In this document: positions 16,855 to 25,403 of the stretch, piece by piece
Position numbering within the stretch: position 1 is the first letter of the stretch
Layout of the letters: each line of letters begins with the position of its first letter
From: Bacteroidaceae bacterium
Lineage (GTDB): Bacteria; Bacteroidota; Bacteroidia; Bacteroidales; Bacteroidaceae
Length of the DNA: 64,000 nucleotides
Assembly: GCA_017940185.1 (NCBI GenBank)
Contig: JAGAZE010000043.1
Location: forward strand, 39,944 to 103,943
Reading direction: 5' to 3'
The notes under the pieces: model-generated
What the model was told of the DNA's origin: nothing
Databases searched by the model: none
Seen by the model: the letters and a program-made list of their open reading frames with translations, nothing else
Made by a program: the position numbers and the translations under genes

Positions 16855-17463
16855 ATGAAACGAACCACTATCTTTGTCTTCTTGTTGCTCTGCGCAGGCT
16901 TGTGCCTGACATCGTGCAGCAAGAAGGAGGCATCACCAGCCGATGCCACCAATACCGAAAACCAACAACCGACCGATGGAGGCGAAGCACAGCAGGACGA
17001 AGCATACGCCAAACTGAAGGATATCACGCTGCCCGACGCCAATGGCAAAACCCATTCGCTGCTGGAAGAGGTGAAGAAGAATCCTGTCACCCTCATAGAC
17101 TTTTGGGCCAGCTGGTGCGGACCCTGCATGCGAGAGATGCCCAATGTGAAGCAGACCTACGAACAGTTTAAAAACCGTGGCTTCAACATCATCGGCCTGT
17201 CTCTCGACAACGACCGCGAAGCTTGGCAGCAGGCGGTGAGCAGCATGGAGCTGACATGGTTGCAGCTGTCTGACCTCAAGGGTTGGGACAGTGCAGCGGC
17301 ACAACTCTACAATGTGCAGTCTATTCCTTTTACCATGCTTGTCAACAGCGAAGGCGAAATTGTTGAGACCAATCTTCGGGGCGAAGAGCTCCAGCATGCG
17401 GTGGCAGAAATGGTTGCCGATGCTGAGGATACGGCAAAGCTCGAGGCCGATAACCGGGAGTAA
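16855..17463 (+). CDS. Thioredoxin-fold (TlpA-like) lipoprotein
   Basis: 202 residues. The N-terminus MKRTTIFVFLLLCAGLCLTSC is a lipoprotein signal with its lipobox Cys, followed by an acidic linker. The thioredoxin domain spans ~60-190, with the redox site FWASWCGPCMREMPN. It probably reduces or resolves disulfides in the envelope. I chose the ATG at 16855, 23 bp after prs, because the much longer in-frame extension overlaps prs. Likely cotranscribed with prs. Confidence 0.9.
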   Translation: MKRTTIFVFLLLCAGLCLTSCSKKEASPADATNTENQQPTDGGEAQQDEAYAKLKDITLPDANGKTHSLLEEVKKNPVTLIDFWASWCGPCMREMPNVKQTYEQFKNRGFNIIGLSLDNDREAWQQAVSSMELTWLQLSDLKGWDSAAAQLYNVQSIPFTMLVNSEGEIVETNLRGEELQHAVAEMVADAEDTAKLEADNRE

Positions 17464-17495
17464 CCCCTGCGACACAGCAGGCAGACAGCGTCAAC

Positions 17496-17547
17496 CTACT
17501 ACGACAGCGCACTTCTCCAAGCTTGGGAAAGTGCGCTGTCGTAGTAG
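17496..17547. terminator. Bidirectional terminator between convergent genes
   Basis: A 19-bp perfect inverted repeat (CTACTACGACAGCGCACTT at 17496-17514 and its complement at 17529-17547) with a 14-nt loop and a short T-run on the plus side. It lies between the thioredoxin and nitroreductase genes, which converge. Confidence 0.8.
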
Positions 17548-17557
17548 TAGGTTTTGC

Positions 17558-18184
17558 TCATTTGGGGTAGCCCACGGGATGGTTGAGAATGGGCACTTCT
17601 CCTTCCTTTAGCAGCAGTTCTTTCTTCAGTATGTCGATGTCCATCTGTGCACGTGCCACAGTGCCGAGTCCCATGGAAGTGCAAGCCAGGTAGATGTTCT
17701 GCGACACATAGCCCGTATCCATGCAGCCATATTCCATGCTGCGTCGGGGAAATTTGTTGGTGTCGCTCACCAAGAGTAGGTTCATCGGTGCCGTGGCAGC
17801 GAAGTGCTGATTGGCAGCCAGAGCCTTGCGCAAGTCTTTGTTAGTGACGAGCGAAAGCGAATGCTGCTTGGCATTGTAGAGATAGGCCCCCTGAGCGGTA
17901 CACACGTACACTCGCACATCCTGCCTGTTTACGGCCGATGGGGCGGTAATCTTGCCTGTAGCAGGCTCACTCACGCCACAGGCTGCCCACAGCAGGCACG
18001 ACAGAGTGGCATCGTCGATAGGCTTGTCGGCATAAGCACGGATGCTGCGACGTGACTTGAGTACTTGACTTAACGGACGATCTGCATCCGCAGGAAACTG
18101 GGGCGAGGGCAACGCGCGTTCTTGTTGAGCTACGCACGCAATGCTGCTCATGGCCATAAAGCCCAATAAGAGTAAGTGTTTCAT
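17558..18184 (-). CDS. Exported nitroreductase-family (SagB-type) oxidoreductase
   Basis: 208 residues with signal peptide MKHLLLLGFMAMSSIACVAQ. The FMN-binding fold is indicated by SRRSIRAYADKPIDDATLSC, PSAVNRQDVRVYV, YVSQNIYLACTSMGLGTVAR and the C-terminal NHPVGYPK, typical of SagB-type/nitroreductase proteins in Bacteroidales. Export of this family to the envelope is common in the phylum. The substrate is unknown. Confidence 0.85.
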   Translation of the reverse strand: MKHLLLLGFMAMSSIACVAQQERALPSPQFPADADRPLSQVLKSRRSIRAYADKPIDDATLSCLLWAACGVSEPATGKITAPSAVNRQDVRVYVCTAQGAYLYNAKQHSLSLVTNKDLRKALAANQHFAATAPMNLLLVSDTNKFPRRSMEYGCMDTGYVSQNIYLACTSMGLGTVARAQMDIDILKKELLLKEGEVPILNHPVGYPK

Positions 18185-18214
18185 AAGATATTGATGATAA
18201 GGAATTATGCTATT

Positions 18215-19045
18215 TCAGGACATTGACTCTTTCAGATACACCAGTGCTGCGCCTATGGCCGTGCAGTATTCGGCATATTTGGGTATGCTGAAGCGCACGT
18301 TGTAGAGTTTTTCCAGCAGCGGGAACACGTCGCGGCACTGCGGCAGTAGTGTGAGGTTGCCTATGAGCACTATCTCTCTCGTTCCGCTGTTGAGCGCGGA
18401 GAGCACTGCTGCCGAGCCTATCGACTGCAGCACTGTGTGTATGATGCCTACCGCTATGTCTTCCTTCTGTGCGTCGGCCTTGATGCGTCCCAGCAGCGAG
18501 GCGGTGGCGTTCATGGGCAGTCCTGGCAGTGGGCGGGCGCTGATGTCGCCTATCAGCAAATTGGCATGCTTGATGTCGCCGCGCATGGCAAGGGCTGCCA
18601 CCTGGCGTATGTCATCGGTCTTGAGCAGCAGGCGCGAAAGTCCGTTGAGTGTGCCGCCGCCAATGCCGATGCCGCCGATGTGGCGGATATCGTCGCCCTG
18701 ACACCTGACAAACGACGTGCCCGTGCCCATACTCACCACGAGCATGTCGTCGAGCTGCGACTCAAAGTGCGCGCCCAGCCCGTCGGCATCAAACTCCTCG
18801 GCCTTCATCCAGGCCACATCATACCTCAAAGTGTCGACATAAGCGCTGCCTACACCCGTCAGCACCACCTTCTCAATGTCGGAAAGCGACAGCTTGTTGT
18901 CGTCCATATATTTGCCCAATGCGCCGTAGAGTGAGGTGACGGGGTCGTTGGCGGTGATGCGCACAGGCGAAATCACCTTCATGTTGCGAATGCCTACTAT
19001 CTTGGTGGTACTGATGCCCACGTCGATGCCGATAACGTATTTCAT
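18215..19045 (-). CDS. coaW: Type II pantothenate kinase
   Basis: 276 residues of the acetate/sugar-kinase-Hsp70-actin fold. Phosphate-binding motif GIDVGISTTKIVGIRN at the N-terminus; VVSMGTGTSFVRCQG and IGGIGIGGGTLNGLSRLL match type II pantothenate kinases, which make 4'-phosphopantothenate for CoA. The downstream CoA enzyme coaBC is at 24-25 kb. It is 30 bp before the nitroreductase gene and may be cotranscribed with it. Confidence 0.85.
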   Translation of the reverse strand: MKYVIGIDVGISTTKIVGIRNMKVISPVRITANDPVTSLYGALGKYMDDNKLSLSDIEKVVLTGVGSAYVDTLRYDVAWMKAEEFDADGLGAHFESQLDDMLVVSMGTGTSFVRCQGDDIRHIGGIGIGGGTLNGLSRLLLKTDDIRQVAALAMRGDIKHANLLIGDISARPLPGLPMNATASLLGRIKADAQKEDIAVGIIHTVLQSIGSAAVLSALNSGTREIVLIGNLTLLPQCRDVFPLLEKLYNVRFSIPKYAEYCTAIGAALVYLKESMS

Positions 19046-19161
19046 GATACTGTAAGGTTAGTGCTGGCAAAAGTACGAACAACCTTGTAATAATATGCCT
19101 GTTGAGGCAAAAAACGTGCATACTGTTTTTGTTGAGTGTGTGTTTTTGCCGACCTTTGCGG

Positions 19162-19586
19162 CCGCGTTTGCAGTGTGTCGGCTTGTCGCTGGCGTGTCTC
19201 TCGGGGCACGCGAGAGGAAAGTCCGGGCAGCATAAGGCGCTCCACTGGCGAAAATACCAGTTGTCGGCGACGGCAAGTGACGGTAGAAGAAAACAACCGC
19301 CCGTCTTCTTCCGAGGCGGGTAAGGGTGAGAAGGTGGTGTAAGAGACCACCGGCCGCCGGGCGATCGGCGGGCCGTACCGGCTGGAGGCTGCAAGTTCGC
19401 GTATACCATCGACAGAGGGTAGCCTGCCCGAGGGGTTGGGGCACCTGTTGCTTCAGCCTGCGATGGAGGGTAGAACGCTGGAGCCGTAGGGCAACCTGCG
19501 GTGTAGATAAATGACAAGCACCGCCACAAGGGGCAATCCCTGTGGCGGTACAGAACCCGGCTTACAGACACACTGCAAGCCTTTTT
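19162..19586 (+). ncRNA. rnpB: RNase P RNA (class A)
   Basis: The catalytic RNA of the tRNA 5'-processing enzyme. Conserved 5' core GAGGAAAGTCCGGGCAGCAT near 19213, the GGCAAGTGACGGTAGAA-type P10/P11 region near 19270, AAGGGTGAGAAGGTG near 19322, and the universal 3' core ACAGAACCCGGCTTAC at 19550-19565. Helix P1 is formed by TTGCAGTGTGTC (19168-19179) and GACACACTGCAA (19567-19578). A CTTTTTT run after P1 acts as the terminator. Ends are estimated from P1. Confidence 0.95.
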
Positions 19587-19642
19587 TGTGCTCGGCTGTC
19601 GGTATGCCGCGCCCGTTGCGACAGAAGAAGTGCCGGGTAAGG

Positions 19643-20137
19643 TCAGCGTATGCGGCTCTTGGCCACGTAGCCCAGGAAACGCTCAAACTCATACACCTTC
19701 ACCCAGCCGCTGTTGTAGGGCTTGTAGTGAATGTCGGAGCCCACGGCGAGTTGTCCCGTGATGGCATAGTTGGTGCCGGGACCCTTGCGGATGTTGACGT
19801 ACGTGTCGCGCGGGTCGACGACGGTGCCCTTGCGCAGCGATGTCGAGGTGGCACTGCCCGCATTGGGGTTGACATACCTGATGCGGCTGGTGGCCATGTA
19901 GCCCATGAAGCTGCTGCTCTTGTTGGCGGAGTACACCTTGCTCCAGCCATTGCTCAGGGGTGTGTAGTACAGATACTCTCCCGATTGGTAGCGGCGCACG
20001 ATGGCATAGTTGGTGCCGGGACCTTTGCGGATGTTTGTGTAACCGTCGGGGTCGACCACGCGGCCGTAGCGTTGCTGTGCCATTGCGCACAGTGACGTTG
20101 TGAGCACAACGGCAAGTAGTAGAAGAAATCTTTTCAT
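19643..20137 (-). CDS. Secreted protein with two SH3b domains
   Basis: 164 residues. Signal peptide MKRFLLLLAVVLTTSLCAMA, then two bacterial SH3 domains, at ~22-90 and ~98-164. Each contains NIRKGPGTNYAI, a W-K-V strand and a closing GY(M/V)A-SRIR. Such domains usually bind peptidoglycan or other envelope ligands. The protein is nothing but the two repeats, so it may act as a wall-binding adaptor. Confidence 0.85.
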   Translation of the reverse strand: MKRFLLLLAVVLTTSLCAMAQQRYGRVVDPDGYTNIRKGPGTNYAIVRRYQSGEYLYYTPLSNGWSKVYSANKSSSFMGYMATSRIRYVNPNAGSATSTSLRKGTVVDPRDTYVNIRKGPGTNYAITGQLAVGSDIHYKPYNSGWVKVYEFERFLGYVAKSRIR

Positions 20138-20197
20138 GGCAGTTGGCTTGTTTAGTGTGAGTGGTTATAGCTTTCTGTACGTTCCCACAGGGGAGTG

Positions 20198-20608
20198 TCA
20201 GATATTGTCGGCGGGTTTGTTTTCCGGGTCGCGGCTGAGCACGGCGTCGATGTATTCTGCCACGCCGCTCTCTTCCAGACGCTGCAGCGTGCGCCGTTGC
20301 ATGTTGCGGCTCACGAAATGATAGCACAGACACGCCGCCACGCCCACAATGCCGCCCACCAGCAACGCCGGCACATAGTCGAGAAAGAGGGATGCAATGC
20401 CGATGGGTACTATCACCATCAACCCCATCACGGTCAGCTGCTTCTTCTGCTCTTGCAGAATATCGCGCTGAGGGTTCATGCGGTAGAGGTATTCGTCGAC
20501 GTCGTCTTCCGTCACGTCGAAGTCTTCGGGCTTGGGAAAGTCGGGGTTGGGGCGGTTGCGGGCTATGAGCTTGCGCAGACGCTTCTCGTCCTGTACGGTG
20601 TATGCCAT
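20198..20608 (-). CDS. Small two-TM membrane protein
   Basis: 136 residues; not recognised. The cytoplasmic N-terminus is charged (DEKRLRKLIARNRPNPDFPK, acidic FDVTEDDVDEYL), two hydrophobic segments follow (~70-88 and ~90-108), and then a C-terminal stretch (RRTLQRLEESGVAEYIDAVL). The ATG at 20608 was chosen because the longer frame covers the divergent promoter (TATCTTTG on minus near 20632). It diverges from the DUF1232 gene. Confidence 0.7.
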   Translation of the reverse strand: MAYTVQDEKRLRKLIARNRPNPDFPKPEDFDVTEDDVDEYLYRMNPQRDILQEQKKQLTVMGLMVIVPIGIASLFLDYVPALLVGGIVGVAACLCYHFVSRNMQRRTLQRLEESGVAEYIDAVLSRDPENKPADNI

Positions 20609-20720
20609 GGTAGTGCGTGTTATGTTCACGACAAAGATAATAATAAGTGAGAGTACCGACAAATTATTTTTGCCGATTGTTGAACAATGTCTACATTTGC
20701 AGCGACAAAAATCTCCCGCT

Positions 20721-21155
20721 ATGGAACTTCCCGATTTCATGCCCTATAAGGATAAGTTTTCTCCGCGTAATTTCTCGGAGAAGATTTCGCGTATTGCCAA
20801 GCGCGCCGGTGCCAAGCTCATCTACGTGGCACTCATCCTTTACTATATGTTGCAGAGCAAGAAAGTGTCGCTCAAAGACAAGGCACTCATTCTCGGTGCG
20901 CTGGGCTATCTCATCTCGCCGCTCGATGCCATCCCCGACGCTATTCCTATTGCCGGTCTCGGCGACGACCTCGGCGTGCTGATGTTTGCCTTGCAGAAGG
21001 TGAGGTCCAACGTGTCCGACGAGGTGCGCGAGAAGGCGCGAAAGCGACTTTCGAAGTGGTTCGACGACGATGAGATAAGCGAGATCGACACCCTCTTCGG
21101 CGATGCACCGGCACCCAAAGAAAAGGCTTCCGCCGACGCAGAACAGGACAAGTAG
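20721..21155 (+). CDS. DUF1232 (YkvA-like) membrane protein
   Basis: 144 residues. Core DUF1232 signature: LILGALGYLISPLDAIPDAIP followed by GLGDDLGVLMFAL, the conserved hairpin of this family of small membrane proteins of unknown function. The C-terminal ~40 residues are charged (DDDEISEIDTLFG and a Lys/Glu tail). The start at 20721 fits the TACATTTG element about 25 bp upstream; the longer frame overlaps the divergent gene. Confidence 0.85.
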   Translation: MELPDFMPYKDKFSPRNFSEKISRIAKRAGAKLIYVALILYYMLQSKKVSLKDKALILGALGYLISPLDAIPDAIPIAGLGDDLGVLMFALQKVRSNVSDEVREKARKRLSKWFDDDEISEIDTLFGDAPAPKEKASADAEQDK

Positions 21156-21273
21156 GGACTCTACTGACCTCAACAAGCAAAGAAATCAATCATAAGCCCG
21201 AAGCACCGGGATGCCCGAATAGAAAAATGGCTGCAACACTTCTTGATGTTGCAGCCATTGCTGTTGGTTGGTG

Positions 21274-21345
21274 AGGTGCCTAGCGGATTCGAACCGCTGT
21301 AATCGGTTTTGCAGACCGGTGACTAAACCACTCATCCAAGGCACC
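21274..21345 (-). tRNA. tRNA-Cys (GCA)
   Basis: On the minus strand the acceptor GGTGCCT pairs with AGGCACC, the anticodon loop is CTGCAAA (anticodon GCA), and the T arm is GCGGTTCGAATCCGC. No CCA is encoded. A TACCTTTG element lies about 25 bp upstream, near 21367-21374. Confidence 0.95.
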
Positions 21346-21379
21346 TTGTTAGCGCAAAGCGTCTGCAAAGGTAAGCACA

Positions 21380-23074
21380 TCATTTGGTATCCGCAAGAAA
21401 TGCGTCACTTTTCTGCTGTCGTAGCAGTGCACGTGCGTTGTCGAGGGCTTCGCGTGTGATGTCGGCACCGCTGAGCATGGCTGCAATCTCTGCTAGGCGT
21501 CGGCCGTTGTCGAGAGGTTGCATGTGTGTGGTGGTGGTGCCGAAGAGGTTTTCCTCTTTATACACGCGGTAGTGGTGTTCTCCTCTGGCTGCAATTTGTG
21601 GCAGGTGGGTGATGGTGATAATCTGTCGTCCGTCGGCAGCCATCTGCTGCATGAGCATGGCCATGCGCTCTGCCATGTGTCCGCTCACGCCGGTGTCGAT
21701 TTCGTCGAAGATGATGGTGGGCTGGCTGCCCTGCCGGCTCAGTAGCGCCTTGAGTGCAAGCATCACGCGCGCCGTCTCACCTCCCGAGGCTATTTGTGCG
21801 AGGGGCTGTAGCGGTGTGTTGCGGTTGGCTGTGAAGCGAAACTGCACTTCGTCGGCACCGTCGGCAGCGAGGGGTTTCGACTGTAGCGAGGCTTCAAACT
21901 GCACATGGGGCATGCCGAGGCTTTGCAGATGGGCAATGAGTGCTGCCGCTACCTTCTTGGCCGCCTTGGTGCGTTGTGCGGTGAGCGTGGCCGCCTGTTG
22001 CTCCAGAGCGATGTGCAGCTGTGCAGCCTGCGCTTCGAGGGTGGCGAGTTGTTCGTCCGATGCATCAAGGCTGTCGAGGCGTCGGCGCAGCGTGTCGCGC
22101 TGAGCGATGAGTTCGCCGACGTCTTGTGCATGATACTTCTGCAACAGTGCGTTGAGCATGTCGAGTCGTGAGTATACTCTCTCCGCCTCGGCGGGGTCGA
22201 AGTCGGCCTGCTCGCTCGTGCGGCTCACATCGGCGGCAATGTCTTTCAGGTCGATGTATGCCGAACGTATGCGTTGGCTGATGTCGTCGGCCAGGGTGGG
22301 GTAGAGCTGTGCGGCGTTGTCTATGGCCTGTGCGGCACTGTGCAGCTGCTCTACTATTCCTCCATCGGCGTTGAGCAGCGTGTCGGCCTGTGCCAGTGCC
22401 GTCTTGATGTCTTCAGCATTGCCTATGGCGCGAGCCGTGTTGTCGAGTTCTTCCTTTTCGCCTTCTGCGAGGTGTGCGTCGCAGAGTTCGTTCACCTGAA
22501 AGCGCAGGAAGTCGGCCTCTGCCGCTGTCTGTCTGAGGCTCTCGCGCAACTGTTGCAGCTGTGTGTCGGCTTCGTGCCACTGTCGAAAGGTGTTGCTGTA
22601 GGCAGTGCGCGTGGCGAGATTGTCGGCCATGGCGTCCACCACCGACAGTTGGAATCCCGCCGTGCGGAGCAGCAGGTTCTGGTGCTGGCTGTGGATGTCT
22701 ACCAGTCGCTCGCCGATGAGTCGCAGTGTGTTGAGTGCTACGGGCACGTCGTTGACGAAAGCCCTGCTCTTACCCTGACTGCTGATGTCGCGCCGCAGAA
22801 TGGTGTCGGTAGCATCGTAGTCCAGGTCGTTGTCGTCGAAGATTTCCGGCAGTTGCGGGTCGTCGAGGCTGAAGTGTGCTTCTATCGTGCACCGGTCGCA
22901 TCCGCTCTTTATCGCTTTCGCATCGGCACGTTGTCCGAGCAGCAGCGACAGTGCCCCGAGGATGATGCTCTTGCCTGCTCCCGTCTCACCGGTGATGACG
23001 GAGAATCCCGGGTGAAAGTCGATGTCGAGCTCGTCAATGAGCGTGAAGTTCTTTATATATAAGTGTGTGAGCAT
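21380..23074 (-). CDS. recN: DNA repair protein RecN
   Basis: 564 residues, the usual length for this SMC-like ATPase that acts early at double-strand breaks. The N-terminal Walker A is in VITGETGAGKSIILGALSLL. A long coiled-coil middle (residues ~150-380, Ala/Gln/Leu-rich) follows. The C-terminal signature and Walker B are LAQIASGGETARVMLALKAL and IIFDEIDTGVSGHMAERMA. The next gene on the strand is the DUF4835 gene, 24 bp upstream, and coaBC beyond it: a conserved Bacteroidetes order. Confidence 0.96.
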   Translation of the reverse strand: MLTHLYIKNFTLIDELDIDFHPGFSVITGETGAGKSIILGALSLLLGQRADAKAIKSGCDRCTIEAHFSLDDPQLPEIFDDNDLDYDATDTILRRDISSQGKSRAFVNDVPVALNTLRLIGERLVDIHSQHQNLLLRTAGFQLSVVDAMADNLATRTAYSNTFRQWHEADTQLQQLRESLRQTAAEADFLRFQVNELCDAHLAEGEKEELDNTARAIGNAEDIKTALAQADTLLNADGGIVEQLHSAAQAIDNAAQLYPTLADDISQRIRSAYIDLKDIAADVSRTSEQADFDPAEAERVYSRLDMLNALLQKYHAQDVGELIAQRDTLRRRLDSLDASDEQLATLEAQAAQLHIALEQQAATLTAQRTKAAKKVAAALIAHLQSLGMPHVQFEASLQSKPLAADGADEVQFRFTANRNTPLQPLAQIASGGETARVMLALKALLSRQGSQPTIIFDEIDTGVSGHMAERMAMLMQQMAADGRQIITITHLPQIAARGEHHYRVYKEENLFGTTTTHMQPLDNGRRLAEIAAMLSGADITREALDNARALLRQQKSDAFLADTK

Positions 23075-23098
23075 ATATTGGCTGCGTGAGTGCAGACG

Positions 23099-24001
23099 CT
23101 ATTGTTTTATTTTGTCCCAGGCGCTTTTCTGCGAAGCATTGATGGAGAAGAGTACTTCGTAGACGCTTTCTTTCTCCTTCTGTGTGCCTTTTCCTTTATA
23201 AATGTCGGCCAGCTCGTCGCGCTTGTAGTCGGTCCATATCTGCGGCAGCAGGCTCATGGGTTTGTCGGCGTGGCACTTCTTGAGCTGTTCTTCTATGGCT
23301 GTGGTGATGTTGGCCCGGCCTCGGTCGGCGTTGTTGGCCATCTCGTCGAGGCCGAGACGGTAGTAGTCGTACTGCAGTTGGCGGAAGGGCTTCATGGCGG
23401 GGTCGAGATAGTCGTTGATGATGGCATAGCGGTTGCGGTCGCTGTCGAAGGCTTTCCATCCGGGGAAGTTGAGGTTTTGCGCGTTGTTGGCCAGCACCAT
23501 GCAGCGTTGCAGCACATCGTCGCCACCCATGGGCGAGAAGGTGTCGAGGTCGAGGCCGATGATGAGCAGGGCGTAGTAGGCGAAGAGCGCCGTGGTCTGG
23601 TTGTCGACAAACTCTTCGTTGAACTCCAGCTGGTCGAACTGCGAGAACTCGAAGTTGAACTCGTTGTCTTTATTATTGTAGAGTGTGGTGGTGTATGCCG
23701 AGTTGAATACGGGACGGTTGGCCTGTATCATGGCGTTGCATGTCATCAGGTTGGTGGCCTTGTCGTATTTGGTCACGGTGATGCTGAAGCTGCAGTTGAT
23801 GCGTTCGTGTTTCTGAAACTGCATGTTTGTCCACTGCCTTTCGTTGAGAAACTGCTCCAGCGTGGTCTGCAGGTTGTCAAACACCGACACGTCGGTGCCC
23901 TGCACCTGCGAGTGGTTGATGCTTACTTTGGCCATCAGCTCTTGTGCCTGTGCTGTGATGGCGGTGGTGAGTAGGGCGAGGATGATGAGGGTGTGTCGCA
24001 T
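23099..24001 (-). CDS. DUF4835 family exported protein (PorD-like)
   Basis: 300 residues. Signal peptide MRHTLIILALLTTAITAQAQ followed by the DUF4835 fold: MAKVSINHSQVQGTDVSVFD, FSITVTKYDKATNLMTCNAM, ALLIIGLDLDTFSPMGGDD. This family is restricted to Bacteroidetes and some members are annotated as the type IX secretion component PorD. Position between coaBC and recN is typical. The link to type IX secretion is from family annotation and not from this sequence. Confidence 0.85.
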   Translation of the reverse strand: MRHTLIILALLTTAITAQAQELMAKVSINHSQVQGTDVSVFDNLQTTLEQFLNERQWTNMQFQKHERINCSFSITVTKYDKATNLMTCNAMIQANRPVFNSAYTTTLYNNKDNEFNFEFSQFDQLEFNEEFVDNQTTALFAYYALLIIGLDLDTFSPMGGDDVLQRCMVLANNAQNLNFPGWKAFDSDRNRYAIINDYLDPAMKPFRQLQYDYYRLGLDEMANNADRGRANITTAIEEQLKKCHADKPMSLLPQIWTDYKRDELADIYKGKGTQKEKESVYEVLFSINASQKSAWDKIKQ

Positions 24002-24014
24002 GGTATGTGGGGTG

Positions 24015-25229
24015 TTATAGTATGCTTACGAGTCGGTCGACGATATCGCGTGCCACGTCAGCCTTCGGTTTCTTGTCGAAGGGTGTGGCGCCGTGAGCGT
24101 CGATGATGGTTATCTGGTTGTCGTCGTTGCGGAAGCAGGTGCCTGCGTTGCGCATGGAATTGAGCACGATGAAGTCGAGGCGTTTCTTCTCCAGCTTCTT
24201 CTGTGCGTTGGTCTCTTCGTCGTTGGTCTCGAGTGCGAAGCCCACGAGACGCTGTGCAGGCCTTTTCATCTGCCCGAGTGCAGCTGCGATGTCGCGGGTG
24301 GGCTGCAGGTGCAGGATGAGTTCATCGCCTTCGCGTTTCATCTTTGTCTGTGCCACATGTGCCGGTCGGTAGTCGGCCACTGCGGCGCAGAGTATGGCGG
24401 CGTCGCTGTCGGCAAAGCAGCGGGTGGCAGCTTGGTACATCTCCTCGCAGCTCTCCACGTCGATGCGCTTGATGGCTGGCGAGCATGCGAGGGTCACCGG
24501 TCCTGCCACGAGTGTGACGTCGGCCCCTCTCCGTGCGCACTCTTCTGCCAGAGCGAAACCCATCTTGCCGCTGCTGTAGTTGCCCAGGAAGCGTACGGGG
24601 TCGAGCTTCTCGTAGGTGGGTCCCGCGGTGATGAGCACGCGCTTGCCCTTCATGTCGTCGGTGTGGGCTGTCGGTGCCGCCGGTGCGTTGTCGAAGAAGG
24701 CATTGAGCACTTCCACGATGCGTTCGGGCTCTTCCATTCGCCCCTTGCCGTCGAGGCCGCTGGCAAGAAAGCCGCTGCCTGGTTCGATGATATGGTTGCC
24801 GAAGCTGAGCAGCCGCTGCATGTTCTGCTGTGTGGTGGGGTGTTGATACATGTCGAGGTCCATGGCCGGAGCGATGAAAACGGGTGCTTTCATCGACAGA
24901 TAGGTGGTGATGAGCATGTTGTCGGCCACACCGTTGGCCATTTTCCCGAGCGTACTGGCCGTGCAGGGTGCTATGAGCATGGCATCGGCCCACAGTCCGA
25001 GGGCTACGTGTGAGTGCCATGTGCCGTCGCGCTGCGCGAAGAAGTCGCTTATGACGGGCTTCTGCGTGAGGGCAGAGAGCGTGATAGGGGTGATAAACTC
25101 TTTGCCGGCAGGGGTGATGACCACCTGCACCTCAGCGCCGCGCTTCACCAATTGGCGGATGATGAGGCACGCCTTGTAGGCAGCGATGGATCCGGTGATG
25201 CCGAGTACGATGTGTTTGCCTTGTAGCAT
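24015..25229 (-). CDS. coaBC: Bifunctional phosphopantothenoylcysteine decarboxylase / phosphopantothenate-cysteine ligase
   Basis: 404 residues. The flavin-dependent CoaC part has VLGITGSIAAYKACLIIRQL, the catalytic-His region around AQRDGTWHSHVALGLW, MLIAPCTASTLGKMANGVAD and the PAMDLDMYQHP motif. The CoaB ligase begins near residue 195 with VLITAGPTYEKLDPVRFLGN and includes AVADYRPAHVAQTKMKREGD. Together these make 4'-phosphopantetheine precursors for CoA. The ATG at 25229 was chosen because the -7 element TATCTTTG lies at 25254-25261. Confidence 0.95.
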   Translation of the reverse strand: MLQGKHIVLGITGSIAAYKACLIIRQLVKRGAEVQVVITPAGKEFITPITLSALTQKPVISDFFAQRDGTWHSHVALGLWADAMLIAPCTASTLGKMANGVADNMLITTYLSMKAPVFIAPAMDLDMYQHPTTQQNMQRLLSFGNHIIEPGSGFLASGLDGKGRMEEPERIVEVLNAFFDNAPAAPTAHTDDMKGKRVLITAGPTYEKLDPVRFLGNYSSGKMGFALAEECARRGADVTLVAGPVTLACSPAIKRIDVESCEEMYQAATRCFADSDAAILCAAVADYRPAHVAQTKMKREGDELILHLQPTRDIAAALGQMKRPAQRLVGFALETNDEETNAQKKLEKKRLDFIVLNSMRNAGTCFRNDDNQITIIDAHGATPFDKKPKADVARDIVDRLVSIL

Positions 25230-25317
25230 GGTGAGTGATGTTGTTATTCTTCGCAAAGATATTGCAAATGCGGAAGATAATAGAATGTAAGTGCGTTTTT
25301 CTACTGCTCTGTTCATC

Positions 25318-25360
25318 AAAAAGCCCCGTTGCCGGTTGTTGTCCGACGGCACGGGGCTTG
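25318..25360 (-). terminator. Rho-independent terminator after dnaN
   Basis: On the minus strand an AAGCCCCGT/ACGGGGCTT stem, with a second short stem nested inside, is followed by TTTTTG. It is 44 bp past the dnaN stop. Confidence 0.8.
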
Positions 25361-25403
25361 TTGGTATGGGTCATGAATTGTTTGCCGGTCGTTGCCCTCG
25401 GCA